Below are positions 1 to 7,842 of a stretch of DNA of 33,117 bases, piece by piece. The notes below the pieces were generated by a model, which saw only the letters and a program-made list of their open reading frames with translations, ran no database searches and was not told where the DNA came from. Position numbers and translations under genes: made by a program. The stretch covers positions 1 through 33,117 of the forward strand of contig CAAGGT010000023.1 in the NCBI GenBank assembly GCA_900769465.1. Direction: 5' to 3'. The first letter of the stretch is position 1. Each line of letters begins with the position of its first letter. This DNA comes from Bacteroidaceae bacterium. GTDB lineage: Bacteria; Bacteroidota; Bacteroidia; Bacteroidales; Bacteroidaceae.

Positions 1-189
1 ACCCGCACGTTCCGTGCGACCTGTTGCAGCTCGGTTTGTCGATGCTTTTCTTGAAAAAAATACTCTTCTAATAATTTTTGTTATTTCATTGACAAACCTC
101 GCTCGTCGCAACCCGCACGTTCCGTGCGACCTGTTGCAGCTCGGTTTGTCGATGCTTTTCTTGAAAAATTACTCTTCTAATAATTTTTT
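1..189. repeat. 110-bp imperfect tandem duplication
   Basis: Bases 1-79 recur at 111-188 with an offset of 109-110 bp. The first 57 bases are identical; a short A/T run then differs by one indel and substitutions; the TACTCTTCTAATAATTTTT stretch matches again. The right copy includes the stop codon and last few codons of the minus-strand gene ending at 169, so the left copy carries a dead remnant of that gene end. The window starts inside the left copy, so more copies may lie outside. Confidence 0.9.
91..150. terminator. Long imperfect hairpin after the secA-linked genes
   Basis: The arms GACAAACC (91-98) and GGTTTGTC (143-150) are perfect inverted repeats. Inside them GCAAC/GTTGC (108-112 with 133-137) and CGCAC/GTGCG (114-118 with 124-128, loop GTTCC) also pair. 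It sits just past the stop codon of the minus-strand gene, so transcription termination or mRNA 3'-end protection is plausible. There is no long T tract directly after it on the minus strand, so the terminator role is inferred. Half of the same structure is present in the left repeat copy. Confidence 0.5.
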
Positions 190-603
190 CAAGAAAGCAT
201 TCATCTCTTCGTCGAATCCTTCGAGAAGGTCGGCGCTGAGGATGAGCGTGTCGTCGTCAATTATAAGCAGGTCAACAATGGATTGTCCGTCCTCGTCAGT
301 GAGTACAAAAGAGTAGGGCTTTACAATGTTAAGGCTGTCGAATGCGCCTTTGCGGTGCATTCTTGTGAGTTCGCTCTGTAGCTCTTTCTCATATACCGCC
401 TCATCGTGCTCGCCTTCCCATTCTTTAATATGTACGCGCGCGAGGGAATTGTCATCATCGTCAAAGATGGTGAGTTCGCCGTTTTCCCCATTAACCCTGA
501 TGTGAAAGTCAGTAACCTTGCTCTCTTCTGCAGAAATGTATCTGTTTACCATTTTTGTTATGGCGTTCTGCAGCATCTCCTGTGTTTCTCTGCTTAATGA
601 CAT
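169..603 (-). CDS. Small acidic conserved hypothetical protein downstream of secA
   Basis: Function not recognised. The product is 144 residues if translation begins at the ATG at 603, which lies 12 nt after the secA stop codon. An in-frame ATG at 636 would add 11 residues but would overlap the secA end by 22 nt, so 603 is preferred. The protein is soluble, has no signal peptide or membrane segment, and is strongly acidic, with a four-Asp run near residue 48 and further Asp/Glu-rich stretches. Alternating hydrophobic and charged segments suggest a small alpha/beta fold. Co-transcription with secA is likely from the tight spacing, but this alone does not make it a secretion factor. Its 3' end is contained in the 110-bp duplication; the reading frame is intact. 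Confidence 0.75.
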   Translation of the reverse strand: MSLSRETQEMLQNAITKMVNRYISAEESKVTDFHIRVNGENGELTIFDDDDNSLARVHIKEWEGEHDEAVYEKELQSELTRMHRKGAFDSLNIVKPYSFVLTDEDGQSIVDLLIIDDDTLILSADLLEGFDEEMNAFLKKLLEE

Positions 604-614
604 ATCTGTTGCAT

Positions 615-3600
615 TTAAATGTTTCTGCCGTGGCAATTCTTGAACTTCTTGCCGCTACCGCAGGGGCAGGGGTCGTTGCGGCCTACCGTTTTCTCGACAC
701 GTACAGGTTCGCGTTTGGCGTTCTCGCGTGTGTCGTGCTGTGCTGCAGCCTGCTGGTTGGGGTCGTTGAGGTCCACTTTTGACTCGCTGTACTTCTGCTG
801 TGGTCTGTTACGGCCCGGTTCGGGAGCAACCTTTACGTTTGTCTGCTCCTTCTCCTGTACCGGTATTTGGCCTCGCATGAGTATAGATGCTGTCTGGTCA
901 TTGATTTTGCCCACCATATTGTCGAACAGTGTCACCGATTCGAGCTTGAATATCAACAGCGGGTCTTTCTGTTCGTAGCTTGCGTTCTGTACCGAGTGCT
1001 TCAACTCGTCAAGGTCGCGCAGGTTCTCTTTCCACGCATTGTCTATGGTGTGGAGCAATATTGATTTTTCGAAACACTTGATAACTTCCTTGCCCTGTGA
1101 TTCGTATGCAGCCTTTACATTTACAGGAATCTGATAAACGTGGCGGCCGTCAGTTACAGGAATGTAGATGTTCTTGTCGTGCATCTCGGGATGCTCCTTG
1201 TATACAAAGTTGATGAATGGCAATGCTATTTCAGCCATACGCTCCGTACGTTGCTTGAATGTTGCCATTGCGGCTTCGAAGATTGCCTCGGCCTTCTGTT
1301 CCGGCTCCATCTTGTCGAATTTTGCCTCGTCGGTCAATGGCATTTCAATAGAGAACTGTCGCAGGGTCTCCATCTTTGCATCCTCGAATGTGAAATTCTC
1401 GGCAATGTTGCAGCAACGGTCCCAGAGCATATTCACGATGTCCATACCGATGCGCTCTCCAATGAGTGCGTGGCGGCGTTTGGTGTATACTACATTACGC
1501 TGCTTGTTCATGACATCATCATACTCGAGCAGGCGTTTGCGGATACCGAAGTTGTTCTCCTCGACCTTCTTCTGTGCGCGCTCGATTGATTTTGAAATCA
1601 TTGAGTGTTCAATCATCTCGCCATCCTTGAAACCAAGACGGTCGAGTGTCCTTGAGATACGTTCTGAACCGAACAGACGCATCAGGTTATCCTCGAGTGA
1701 GACGAAGAATACTGATGAACCCGGGTCGCCCTGACGTCCTGCACGACCACGCAACTGGCGGTCAACACGACGTGATTCGTGGCGCTCGGTACCGATGATC
1801 GCCAAACCGCCGGCATCGCGCACCTCCTTGCTCAGTTTGATGTCGGTACCACGGCCGGCCATGTTGGTGGCAATGGTAACGGTACCCGAAAGACCTGCCT
1901 TTGCTACAATGTCGGCCTCCTTCTGGTGTAGCTTGGCGTTGAGTACGTTGTGGGGTATCTTGCGTATTGTGAGCAGACGGCTGAGCAGCTCCGAAATTTC
2001 AACCGATGTCGTACCGACCAACACGGGGCGGCCGGCCTTTACAAGCATATCGATCTCCTCGATTACTGCGTTGTACTTCTCGCGTTTTGTCTTGTATATG
2101 CGGTCGTTCATGTCCTTACGCGCGATAGGGCGGTTTGTTGGAATTACAACCACGTCGAGCTTGTAGATGTCCCAGAATTCGCCAGCTTCCGTTTCGGCTG
2201 TACCTGTCATACCCGACAGCTTGTGGTACATACGGAAGTAGTTCTGCAATGTGATGGTCGCGAATGTCTGTGTCGCAGCCTCTACCTTCACGCGCTCCTT
2301 TGCCTCAATAGCCTGGTGCAAACCGTCTGAATAGCGGCGGCCCTCCATGATACGGCCGGTCTGCTCGTCGACAATCTTCACCTGTCCGTCTTCGGATACC
2401 ACGTATTCAACGTCACGGTCGAACATTGTATATGCCTTGAGCAGCTGGTTGATCGTGTGTATGCGCTCCGACTTTATCGAGTAGTTGGTGAGCATCTCCT
2501 CCTTCTTTGCAATCTTCTCTTCGCTTGAGAGCGTTCCGTCGTTCTCTAGCTGTGAAAGCTCTGATGCAATATCGGGAAGGACAAAGAAATTCTGGTCTGT
2601 GAGGTTGCCGGTGATAAGCTCGATACCCTTGTCTGTGAGGTCGGCAGTGTTATGCTTCTCGTCAATGACAAAGTACAGCGGTTCTACGGCCTCGGGCATA
2701 CGCTTGTTGTTCTGCTCCAAATACACCTCCTCGGTCTTGAGCATTCCGGTCTTTACGCCGGGCTCGCTAAGCAACTTTATGAGCGCCTTGTTCTTTGGCA
2801 GTGCCTTATGGCTGCGGAACAGTGATAGGTAACCCTCGTTTACCTCCTCCTTGTTGTCCGAGTATATCTTGGTTCTTGCATCTGCAAGGAATTGTGTCGC
2901 AAGTTTCTTCTGTGCCTCGACGAGACGTTCTACCAACGGACGGTACTCCTCGAACATCTGGTCGGTGTTGCGTGGCACGGGACCCGAGATGATGAGCGGT
3001 GTACGTGCATCGTCAATGAGTACCGAGTCGACCTCGTCGACAATGGCGTAGTTGTGCATGCGCTGTACAAGGTCGCTTGGCTGTGTTGCCATATTGTCAC
3101 GTAGATAGTCAAAGCCGAATTCGTTGTTTGTACCGAATGTGATGTCGGCCATATATGCTTTGCGGCGCTCATCTGAATTCGGACGGTGCTTGTCTATGCA
3201 GTCCACGCTCAAGCCGTGGAACATATAAAGGGGACCCATCCACTCCGAGTCGCGCTTTGCAAGGTAGTCGTTCACTGTTACCACGTGAACACCATTGCCT
3301 GTGAGGGCGTTGAGGAATACCGGCAGGGTTGCAACCAATGTCTTTCCTTCACCTGTCGCCATCTCGGCAATCTTGCCCTTGTGCAATACCACGCCACCGA
3401 ACAGCTGTACGTCATAGTGTATCATATTCCAGACGGTGTCGTTGCCGCCTGCCTGCCAGTGGTTGTGGTAGATGGCCTTGTCGTCCTCTATTGTTACAAA
3501 ATCGAACTTTGATGCCAGTTCACGGTCAAAGTCATTTGCTGTTACTACAACGTCTTGCTGCTCTGCAAAACGGCGGGCACTGTCCTTTACGATGGCAAAT

Positions 3601-3929
3601 GCTTCGGGCAGTGCTTCGTCAAGTGCCTTGTCGAGCTTTTCAAGCACCTCCTTCTCCAGTTTGTCCACCTGTGCGAACACTGCCTCGCGCTTTTCGAGTT
3701 CAGTGTTTTCGATGCTAGCCTTCAAGGTTTCGATTCTTGCACGCTCCTCGGTGACAGAACCTTGTATCTTGGCTTTGAGTGCAGCCGATGCCGCACGCAG
3801 TTCATCATTGCTTAATGCCGATATCTTTGGATATGCGGCTTTAATTTTCTCGACCCAAGGCTGAATCTCCTTCATGTCGCGGCTGGCCTTGTTGCCGAAC
3901 AGTTTGCTTATAAATTCGTTGAATCCCAT
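615..3929 (-). CDS. secA: SecA preprotein translocase ATPase
   Basis: This is the ATP-driven motor that pushes unfolded preproteins through SecYEG. At 1,104 residues it is about 200 longer than the E. coli protein, which is usual for Bacteroidota. Walker A ATGEGKT is at 191-197, and the DEAD-like Walker B box DEVD at 298-301 is followed by SVLIDDARTPLIISG. The second helicase domain carries GTERHESRRVDRQLRGRAGR, the arginine-finger region. The C-terminus has the zinc-binding SEC-C motif with Cys1088, Cys1090, Cys1099 and His1100. The start at 3929 gives the normal N-terminus MGFNEFISKLFGNK. The upstream leader is long, with a good promoter -7 element at 4066-4073. A small acidic gene follows 12 nt after the stop. 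Identity is secure. Confidence 0.99.
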   Translation of the reverse strand: MGFNEFISKLFGNKASRDMKEIQPWVEKIKAAYPKISALSNDELRAASAALKAKIQGSVTEERARIETLKASIENTELEKREAVFAQVDKLEKEVLEKLDKALDEALPEAFAIVKDSARRFAEQQDVVVTANDFDRELASKFDFVTIEDDKAIYHNHWQAGGNDTVWNMIHYDVQLFGGVVLHKGKIAEMATGEGKTLVATLPVFLNALTGNGVHVVTVNDYLAKRDSEWMGPLYMFHGLSVDCIDKHRPNSDERRKAYMADITFGTNNEFGFDYLRDNMATQPSDLVQRMHNYAIVDEVDSVLIDDARTPLIISGPVPRNTDQMFEEYRPLVERLVEAQKKLATQFLADARTKIYSDNKEEVNEGYLSLFRSHKALPKNKALIKLLSEPGVKTGMLKTEEVYLEQNNKRMPEAVEPLYFVIDEKHNTADLTDKGIELITGNLTDQNFFVLPDIASELSQLENDGTLSSEEKIAKKEEMLTNYSIKSERIHTINQLLKAYTMFDRDVEYVVSEDGQVKIVDEQTGRIMEGRRYSDGLHQAIEAKERVKVEAATQTFATITLQNYFRMYHKLSGMTGTAETEAGEFWDIYKLDVVVIPTNRPIARKDMNDRIYKTKREKYNAVIEEIDMLVKAGRPVLVGTTSVEISELLSRLLTIRKIPHNVLNAKLHQKEADIVAKAGLSGTVTIATNMAGRGTDIKLSKEVRDAGGLAIIGTERHESRRVDRQLRGRAGRQGDPGSSVFFVSLEDNLMRLFGSERISRTLDRLGFKDGEMIEHSMISKSIERAQKKVEENNFGIRKRLLEYDDVMNKQRNVVYTKRRHALIGERIGMDIVNMLWDRCCNIAENFTFEDAKMETLRQFSIEMPLTDEAKFDKMEPEQKAEAIFEAAMATFKQRTERMAEIALPFINFVYKEHPEMHDKNIYIPVTDGRHVYQIPVNVKAAYESQGKEVIKCFEKSILLHTIDNAWKENLRDLDELKHSVQNASYEQKDPLLIFKLESVTLFDNMVGKINDQTASILMRGQIPVQEKEQTNVKVAPEPGRNRPQQKYSESKVDLNDPNQQAAAQHDTRENAKREPVRVEKTVGRNDPCPCGSGKKFKNCHGRNI

Positions 3930-4065
3930 ATGTTGTATTTTTTTATTCTTTAAAATCCTTATGCATCGTATCTGTCTGCAATGTCTTTGGCGGCGGGTTG
4001 GATACCGGCACTCTCTCTCTTGTCGTAGCGTCTCCCGACTGTATGCGGGAGTTCACGATTAACGG

Positions 4066-4073
4066 CAAAGATA
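4066..4073 (-). promoter_or_regulatory. Bacteroidota -7 promoter element for secA
   Basis: Read on the minus strand this is TATCTTTG, a perfect match to the TAnnTTTG -7 consensus of the Bacteroidota primary sigma factor. No clear TTTG -33 box is seen at the right spacing. It would give a secA leader of roughly 130 nt. Confidence 0.5.
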
Positions 4074-4222
4074 ATGATAATTTGCTAAAGTTACCTTATG
4101 TATAAAGGATTAAATTTGACAAATCTCACTTATTGTCACACAAAAAGCGTGCCAGAGCTGTGATTGGCAGTGTGAACAGGCAGTTTTTTATGAAAATCTG
4201 CCAAAAATAGGTTAAAATGTCA

Positions 4223-4230
4223 TATCTTCG
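4223..4230 (+). promoter_or_regulatory. Candidate -7 element for the GH110 operon
   Basis: TATCTTCG is one base off TAnnTTTG and lies 18 nt before the GH110 start codon, implying a very short leader. No good -33 box is present. The same octamer occurs before the antiporter gene at 16918-16925. Confidence 0.35.
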
Positions 4231-4248
4231 CAGAAAATGTTTTGAATT

Positions 4249-6126
4249 ATGAGAAAGGCACGCATCTTATTTGGAGTGGCATTGATGTTCTCCCTGTTTT
4301 CTTGTGGGAACGGTACGAAATGCTATTATGGTTCTGATTTCGGTATCGTACCCGGTACAGGTGAGGATATGACACAGGAGTTTGCTTTGGCTCTTGAAAC
4401 CATCAAGGCCGAGTGCAAAGGCGAAATTCCTGCCCGGCTGTTGATTGACAGCGGTGAATACGATTTCTATCCCGACAGCGCTCTTGTGCGCGAATATTAC
4501 GTGTCGAACCACGACCAGGATAATCCTAAACGTGTGGCGGTGGCTCTTGAGGGTATGAAAAATTTCACACTGGAGAACCTCCCGACACATACCGGCAGCG
4601 AATATGCCAATTTGATGATGAATGGCCGTATGTTGCCGGTTGCTATGGTCGAGTGCGAAAATTGCACGCTGAAAGGAATAGCTGTCGACACCCGTGTGCC
4701 GCAGATTACTCAGGTCGAGGTGCTTGAGAATGCAGGCGGCTATATAACATACCGCATTGCGCCATACGTGAATTACCGTATTGACAATGGACGCCTTGTC
4801 GTTTATGGCAGCAATTGGGAGTTCGTTCCCGGTTGGGGCATTGCCTTTGAAGGTGATACAAAGCACATCATATACACCACAAGCGATATCGGTGTCGGAA
4901 CATCGGGCGTTGAGGAGGTTGAACCCTATGTCATCCGTGCGCCCTGGAACGATGCACGCCTTGTTCCCGGCAGTGTCATTGCAATGCGCTCGTATGCACG
5001 TCCCACGCCAGGCATTTTTGTTACTGAGTGCAAGAATACAAGCCTGTTGAATTCAAGGGTGTTTTACGCCGAAGGTATGGGCTTGCTTGCGCAGATGAGC
5101 GAGAATATCACACTCGACGGTTTCCGCGTGTCATTGCGCGACAACGAACGCTATTTTACCACACAGGCCGATGCCACACATTTCTCGGGTTGCAAGGGAA
5201 AGATAACCTCAGTGAATGGCTTTTATGAGGGTATGATGGACGATGCCATCAATGTTCACGGCACATATCTGCGTGTTGTCGAGCGCATTGATGACAATAC
5301 TTTGGTTGGCCGTTATATGCACGGTCAGGCCTATGGCTTCTATTGGGGTGGTGCCGGCGACAGCGTGCAGTTCGTGCAGTCATCTACAATGGAGGTTGTC
5401 GGTGGTAATGAGGTTGAGGATATTAAACCTTATAACAAGGAAATAGCTGATGGTTGTATGTCTCCCGATTTTGAATTGAATTTCCAACTCGACGGCACTA
5501 AGGAGTTTATAATCCGTTTTAAGAAGCCGCTGCCTGCCGATATCGCAAATGGGAAGTATGGCATTGAGAACCTTGAGTGGACCCCCGAGGTCTATTTTGC
5601 AGGTAACACAATCCGCAATAACCGTGCCCGCGGCGCGTTGTTCAGCACTCCAAAGAGTACGCTTGTTGAAAACAATCTCTTCGACCATACATCGGGTACT
5701 GCAATCCTGCTTTGCGGCGACTGTAACGGCTGGTTCGAGACCGGTGCTTGTCGCGACGTTGTTATCCGTAACAACCGCTTTGTCAATGCTCTCACAAGTA
5801 TGTTCCAGTTTACAAACGGTATAATTTCTATCTACCCTGAAATACCCGACCTTGCATCGCAGACCAAGTATTTCCACGGTGGCAACGGCAAGGGTGTCGT
5901 GATTGAGAACAATATCTTTGAGACTTTCGATGCACCAATCGTTTATGCAAAGTCACTCGATGGGCTTGTGTTCCGTGGCAACAAGGTGGTGCAGAACGAT
6001 GATTTTGCTCCATTCCATTGGAACAGATACCGTTTCTTGTTCGATAAGGTTACAAATGTAACCATTGAGAACAATGAGTTCAGCAATGGCTTTGATGAAC
6101 AGAAGGATGTAATGTACCGTTATTGA
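4249..6126 (+). CDS. GH110 alpha-1,3-galactosidase lipoprotein
   Basis: Predicted exo-alpha-1,3-galactosidase of glycoside hydrolase family 110, which removes terminal alpha-1,3-Gal from blood group B or linear B/alpha-Gal structures. The 625-residue length is normal for the family. The N-terminus is a lipoprotein signal with lipobox LFSC (Cys19), so the enzyme is membrane-anchored. The body is a right-handed parallel beta-helix, seen as repeated VIENN, VIRNN and TIENN turns. The family-typical segments LLCGDCNGWFETGACRDVVI and YEGMMDDAINVHG are present. Asp308, Asp331 and Asp332 are the likely catalytic carboxylates, by analogy with the conserved Asp cluster of the family. Its stop TGA shares a base with the ATG of the downstream pseudouridine synthase, so the two are co-transcribed. 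Activity on branched versus linear B antigen cannot be told from sequence. Confidence 0.9.
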   Translation: MRKARILFGVALMFSLFSCGNGTKCYYGSDFGIVPGTGEDMTQEFALALETIKAECKGEIPARLLIDSGEYDFYPDSALVREYYVSNHDQDNPKRVAVALEGMKNFTLENLPTHTGSEYANLMMNGRMLPVAMVECENCTLKGIAVDTRVPQITQVEVLENAGGYITYRIAPYVNYRIDNGRLVVYGSNWEFVPGWGIAFEGDTKHIIYTTSDIGVGTSGVEEVEPYVIRAPWNDARLVPGSVIAMRSYARPTPGIFVTECKNTSLLNSRVFYAEGMGLLAQMSENITLDGFRVSLRDNERYFTTQADATHFSGCKGKITSVNGFYEGMMDDAINVHGTYLRVVERIDDNTLVGRYMHGQAYGFYWGGAGDSVQFVQSSTMEVVGGNEVEDIKPYNKEIADGCMSPDFELNFQLDGTKEFIIRFKKPLPADIANGKYGIENLEWTPEVYFAGNTIRNNRARGALFSTPKSTLVENNLFDHTSGTAILLCGDCNGWFETGACRDVVIRNNRFVNALTSMFQFTNGIISIYPEIPDLASQTKYFHGGNGKGVVIENNIFETFDAPIVYAKSLDGLVFRGNKVVQNDDFAPFHWNRYRFLFDKVTNVTIENNEFSNGFDEQKDVMYRY

Positions 6127-7769
6127 TGACATTGCTCCACCGTTTCAAATCAGATATATCGGTTGTTGAAGTGCCACAGCGCTTCAACAACCCTTTTTAC
6201 TACCAGCCCCACCCGTTGTGCGTGACGGCGGCCGAGGAGGTGCGTGCTATGTTGTCGTGTGACAGTGCTGTTGCTGCCGATGCGGCACGGGGCAAAATGT
6301 TCGGTGTTCTTGTTGTCCGTGACGTTAATGGCTCTCTTGGTTATCTTGCTGCCTTTTCGGGGCTTCTTGCCGGCAGCAATAATGTGGCAGGTTTTGTTCC
6401 GCCTGTCTTCGATTTGCAGTCGCCTCACGGCTATTTCAAACAGGAAGAGGAACGTATATCTGCATTGAACAGGGAAATAAAATATTTTGAGTGTGGCGAG
6501 GAGTACCGGACAGCAATTGCTGCTGTTGCTGCTTTGAGGAGTGATATGGAAAAGGAGATATCGGCAATGCGCGAGAATATGCGGCGCTGCAAGCTGCAAC
6601 GTGATGCGGCGCGTATGGCCGCTCTGCTGTCGGCCGATGAACAGGCAGCCCTTGTCCGCGAGAGCCAGTTTCAGAAAGCCGAGCTGAAGCGTGCGACTGC
6701 AAGATGGCAACAGGCAATTGCCGGATGCGAGAGCGTTGCCGCTCCTTTGAAGGCATCGCTTGCCGCAATGAAAGAGGAACGTAAACAGCGTTCTGCCGCC
6801 TTGCAACGTTGGCTCTTTGAGCAGTTCAAGGTGCGTAACGGCAATGGTTGCGAAAAGAGTCTGCTCGATATTTTCGCAGAACACTCCGGTATAATACCGC
6901 CGGGTGGAGCGGGGGAGTGTGCAGCGCCTAAATTGCTGCAATATGCATATTCGCACTCGTTGAAGCCACTTGCTGTGGCCGAATTCTGGGTGGGGGCATC
7001 ACCTCAGGGCGAGGTGCGCCGCGATGGCTGTTTCTATGGTGCCTGCAAGAGCAAGTGTGAACCTATCCTCGGGTTTATGCTTGGGGGAGTTGATGTCGAG
7101 GAGAATGCGCTCGAGAGGGGTGCTGATATAGACAACATTGATATTGTGTATGAGGATGAACATATTGTGGTGGTCGACAAGCCGTCGGGTGTACTCTCCG
7201 TGCCTGGTGTGGTAGGTGGTACATCGGTGCAGCAATGGCTACGTGAGGAGTATCTGCGCAGCAATGGACTCTTTGTCGTGCATCGTCTGGATATGGCAAC
7301 CTCGGGGCTTCTTGTGGCTGCGAAATCAATGGAAATATATAAGGCTTTGCAGCGGCAGTTTGCCGACCGTGAGGTCAAAAAAGAGTATACGGCGGTGCTT
7401 GATGGTGTCCCCAATGAACGGGAGGGTGTGATAGAACTGCCCCTTGCACCGGATTATGACAACCGCCCGCGCCAAAAGGTCGATTACCTCAACGGCAAGC
7501 CTGCGGTAACCCGTTTCAAGGTAATGGGTACGGTGAAACATGGTACCCGTGAGTGTGCAGTAGTGCGTTTTGAGCCACTCACAGGCCGCACCCATCAGTT
7601 GCGTGTACATGCGGCGCACCGGGATGGCCTCGATTGCCCGATTGTGGGCGATGCTCTCTATGGTGTAATGGGTGAAAGACTCATGCTGCATGCATCTCAC
7701 ATTTCATTTATTCACCCGGTAAATAAAGAAGTTATCGAGTTGGAATGTAAAAGTGATTTTTTTTGCTAA
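6126..7769 (+). CDS. RluA-family pseudouridine synthase with long N-terminal extension
   Basis: Predicted to convert uridine to pseudouridine in RNA; the RNA target is not known from sequence. The C-terminal half, from about residue 330, is a standard RluA catalytic domain. It has the motif HRLDMATSGLLV with catalytic Asp389, then GRTHQLRVH and GDALYG. The first 320 residues are an extension: a region at 20-120, a helical, probably coiled-coil stretch at about 110-240 rich in Arg, Glu and Ala, and a Cys-containing segment (Cys265, Cys307, Cys311) before the catalytic domain. The chosen start is the ATG at 6126, which overlaps the GH110 stop in TGATG. A TTG one codon upstream is possible but unnecessary. 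No S4 domain is seen. The extension resembles the long RluA-like subfamily found in some Bacteroidota and gammaproteobacteria. Confidence 0.88.
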   Translation: MTLLHRFKSDISVVEVPQRFNNPFYYQPHPLCVTAAEEVRAMLSCDSAVAADAARGKMFGVLVVRDVNGSLGYLAAFSGLLAGSNNVAGFVPPVFDLQSPHGYFKQEEERISALNREIKYFECGEEYRTAIAAVAALRSDMEKEISAMRENMRRCKLQRDAARMAALLSADEQAALVRESQFQKAELKRATARWQQAIAGCESVAAPLKASLAAMKEERKQRSAALQRWLFEQFKVRNGNGCEKSLLDIFAEHSGIIPPGGAGECAAPKLLQYAYSHSLKPLAVAEFWVGASPQGEVRRDGCFYGACKSKCEPILGFMLGGVDVEENALERGADIDNIDIVYEDEHIVVVDKPSGVLSVPGVVGGTSVQQWLREEYLRSNGLFVVHRLDMATSGLLVAAKSMEIYKALQRQFADREVKKEYTAVLDGVPNEREGVIELPLAPDYDNRPRQKVDYLNGKPAVTRFKVMGTVKHGTRECAVVRFEPLTGRTHQLRVHAAHRDGLDCPIVGDALYGVMGERLMLHASHISFIHPVNKEVIELECKSDFFC

Positions 7770-7774
7770 TTTTG
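7767..7774 (+). promoter_or_regulatory. Candidate -7 element for the GH123-GH33 gene
   Basis: TAATTTTG is a perfect TAnnTTTG match overlapping the last codon of the upstream gene. No well-spaced TTTG box is visible. A small ACACAC-TTT-GTGTGT hairpin (about 7792-7806) lies in the leader between this element and the start codon at 7843. Confidence 0.4.
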
Positions 7775-7842
7775 CAAAATAAAGTATAATTACACACTTT
7801 GTGTGTTACCCCACGATTTGAAAAACTGAAAAATATAGATTT

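Larger units (their letters stand above)
3930..4248. other. Divergent intergenic region between secA and the GH110 gene
   Basis: About 320 bp with no credible gene. It holds a secA-side -7 element (4066-4073, minus), a GH110-side -7 candidate (4223-4230, plus), a 6-bp hairpin CTCCCG/CGGGAG around 4032-4052 in the secA leader, and a second TAAATTTG (4111-4118, plus) that lacks a well-spaced -33 box. Confidence 0.6.

Noticed and set aside
604..636. Upstream ATG at 636 for the gene after secA
   Set aside because: Would overlap the secA end by 22 nt, while the ATG at 603 lies cleanly after the secA stop; kept only as an alternative.
1140..1734. Open frames of 149 and 188 residues on the plus strand inside secA
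   Set aside because: Both are antisense to conserved SecA helicase sequence and lack start signals.
4111..4118. TAAATTTG as the main GH110 promoter
   Set aside because: Perfect -7 octamer, but the only upstream TTTG (4081-4084) is 26 nt away, beyond the usual 19-22 nt spacing; A/T-rich chance match cannot be excluded.
6123..6125. TTG start for the pseudouridine synthase gene
   Set aside because: An ATG follows immediately and gives the usual stop/start overlap.
6150..6956. 268-residue open frame on the minus strand inside the RluA-type gene
   Set aside because: Antisense to a coherent coding frame; the translation is rich in Cys, His and Arg, as expected for a shadow.
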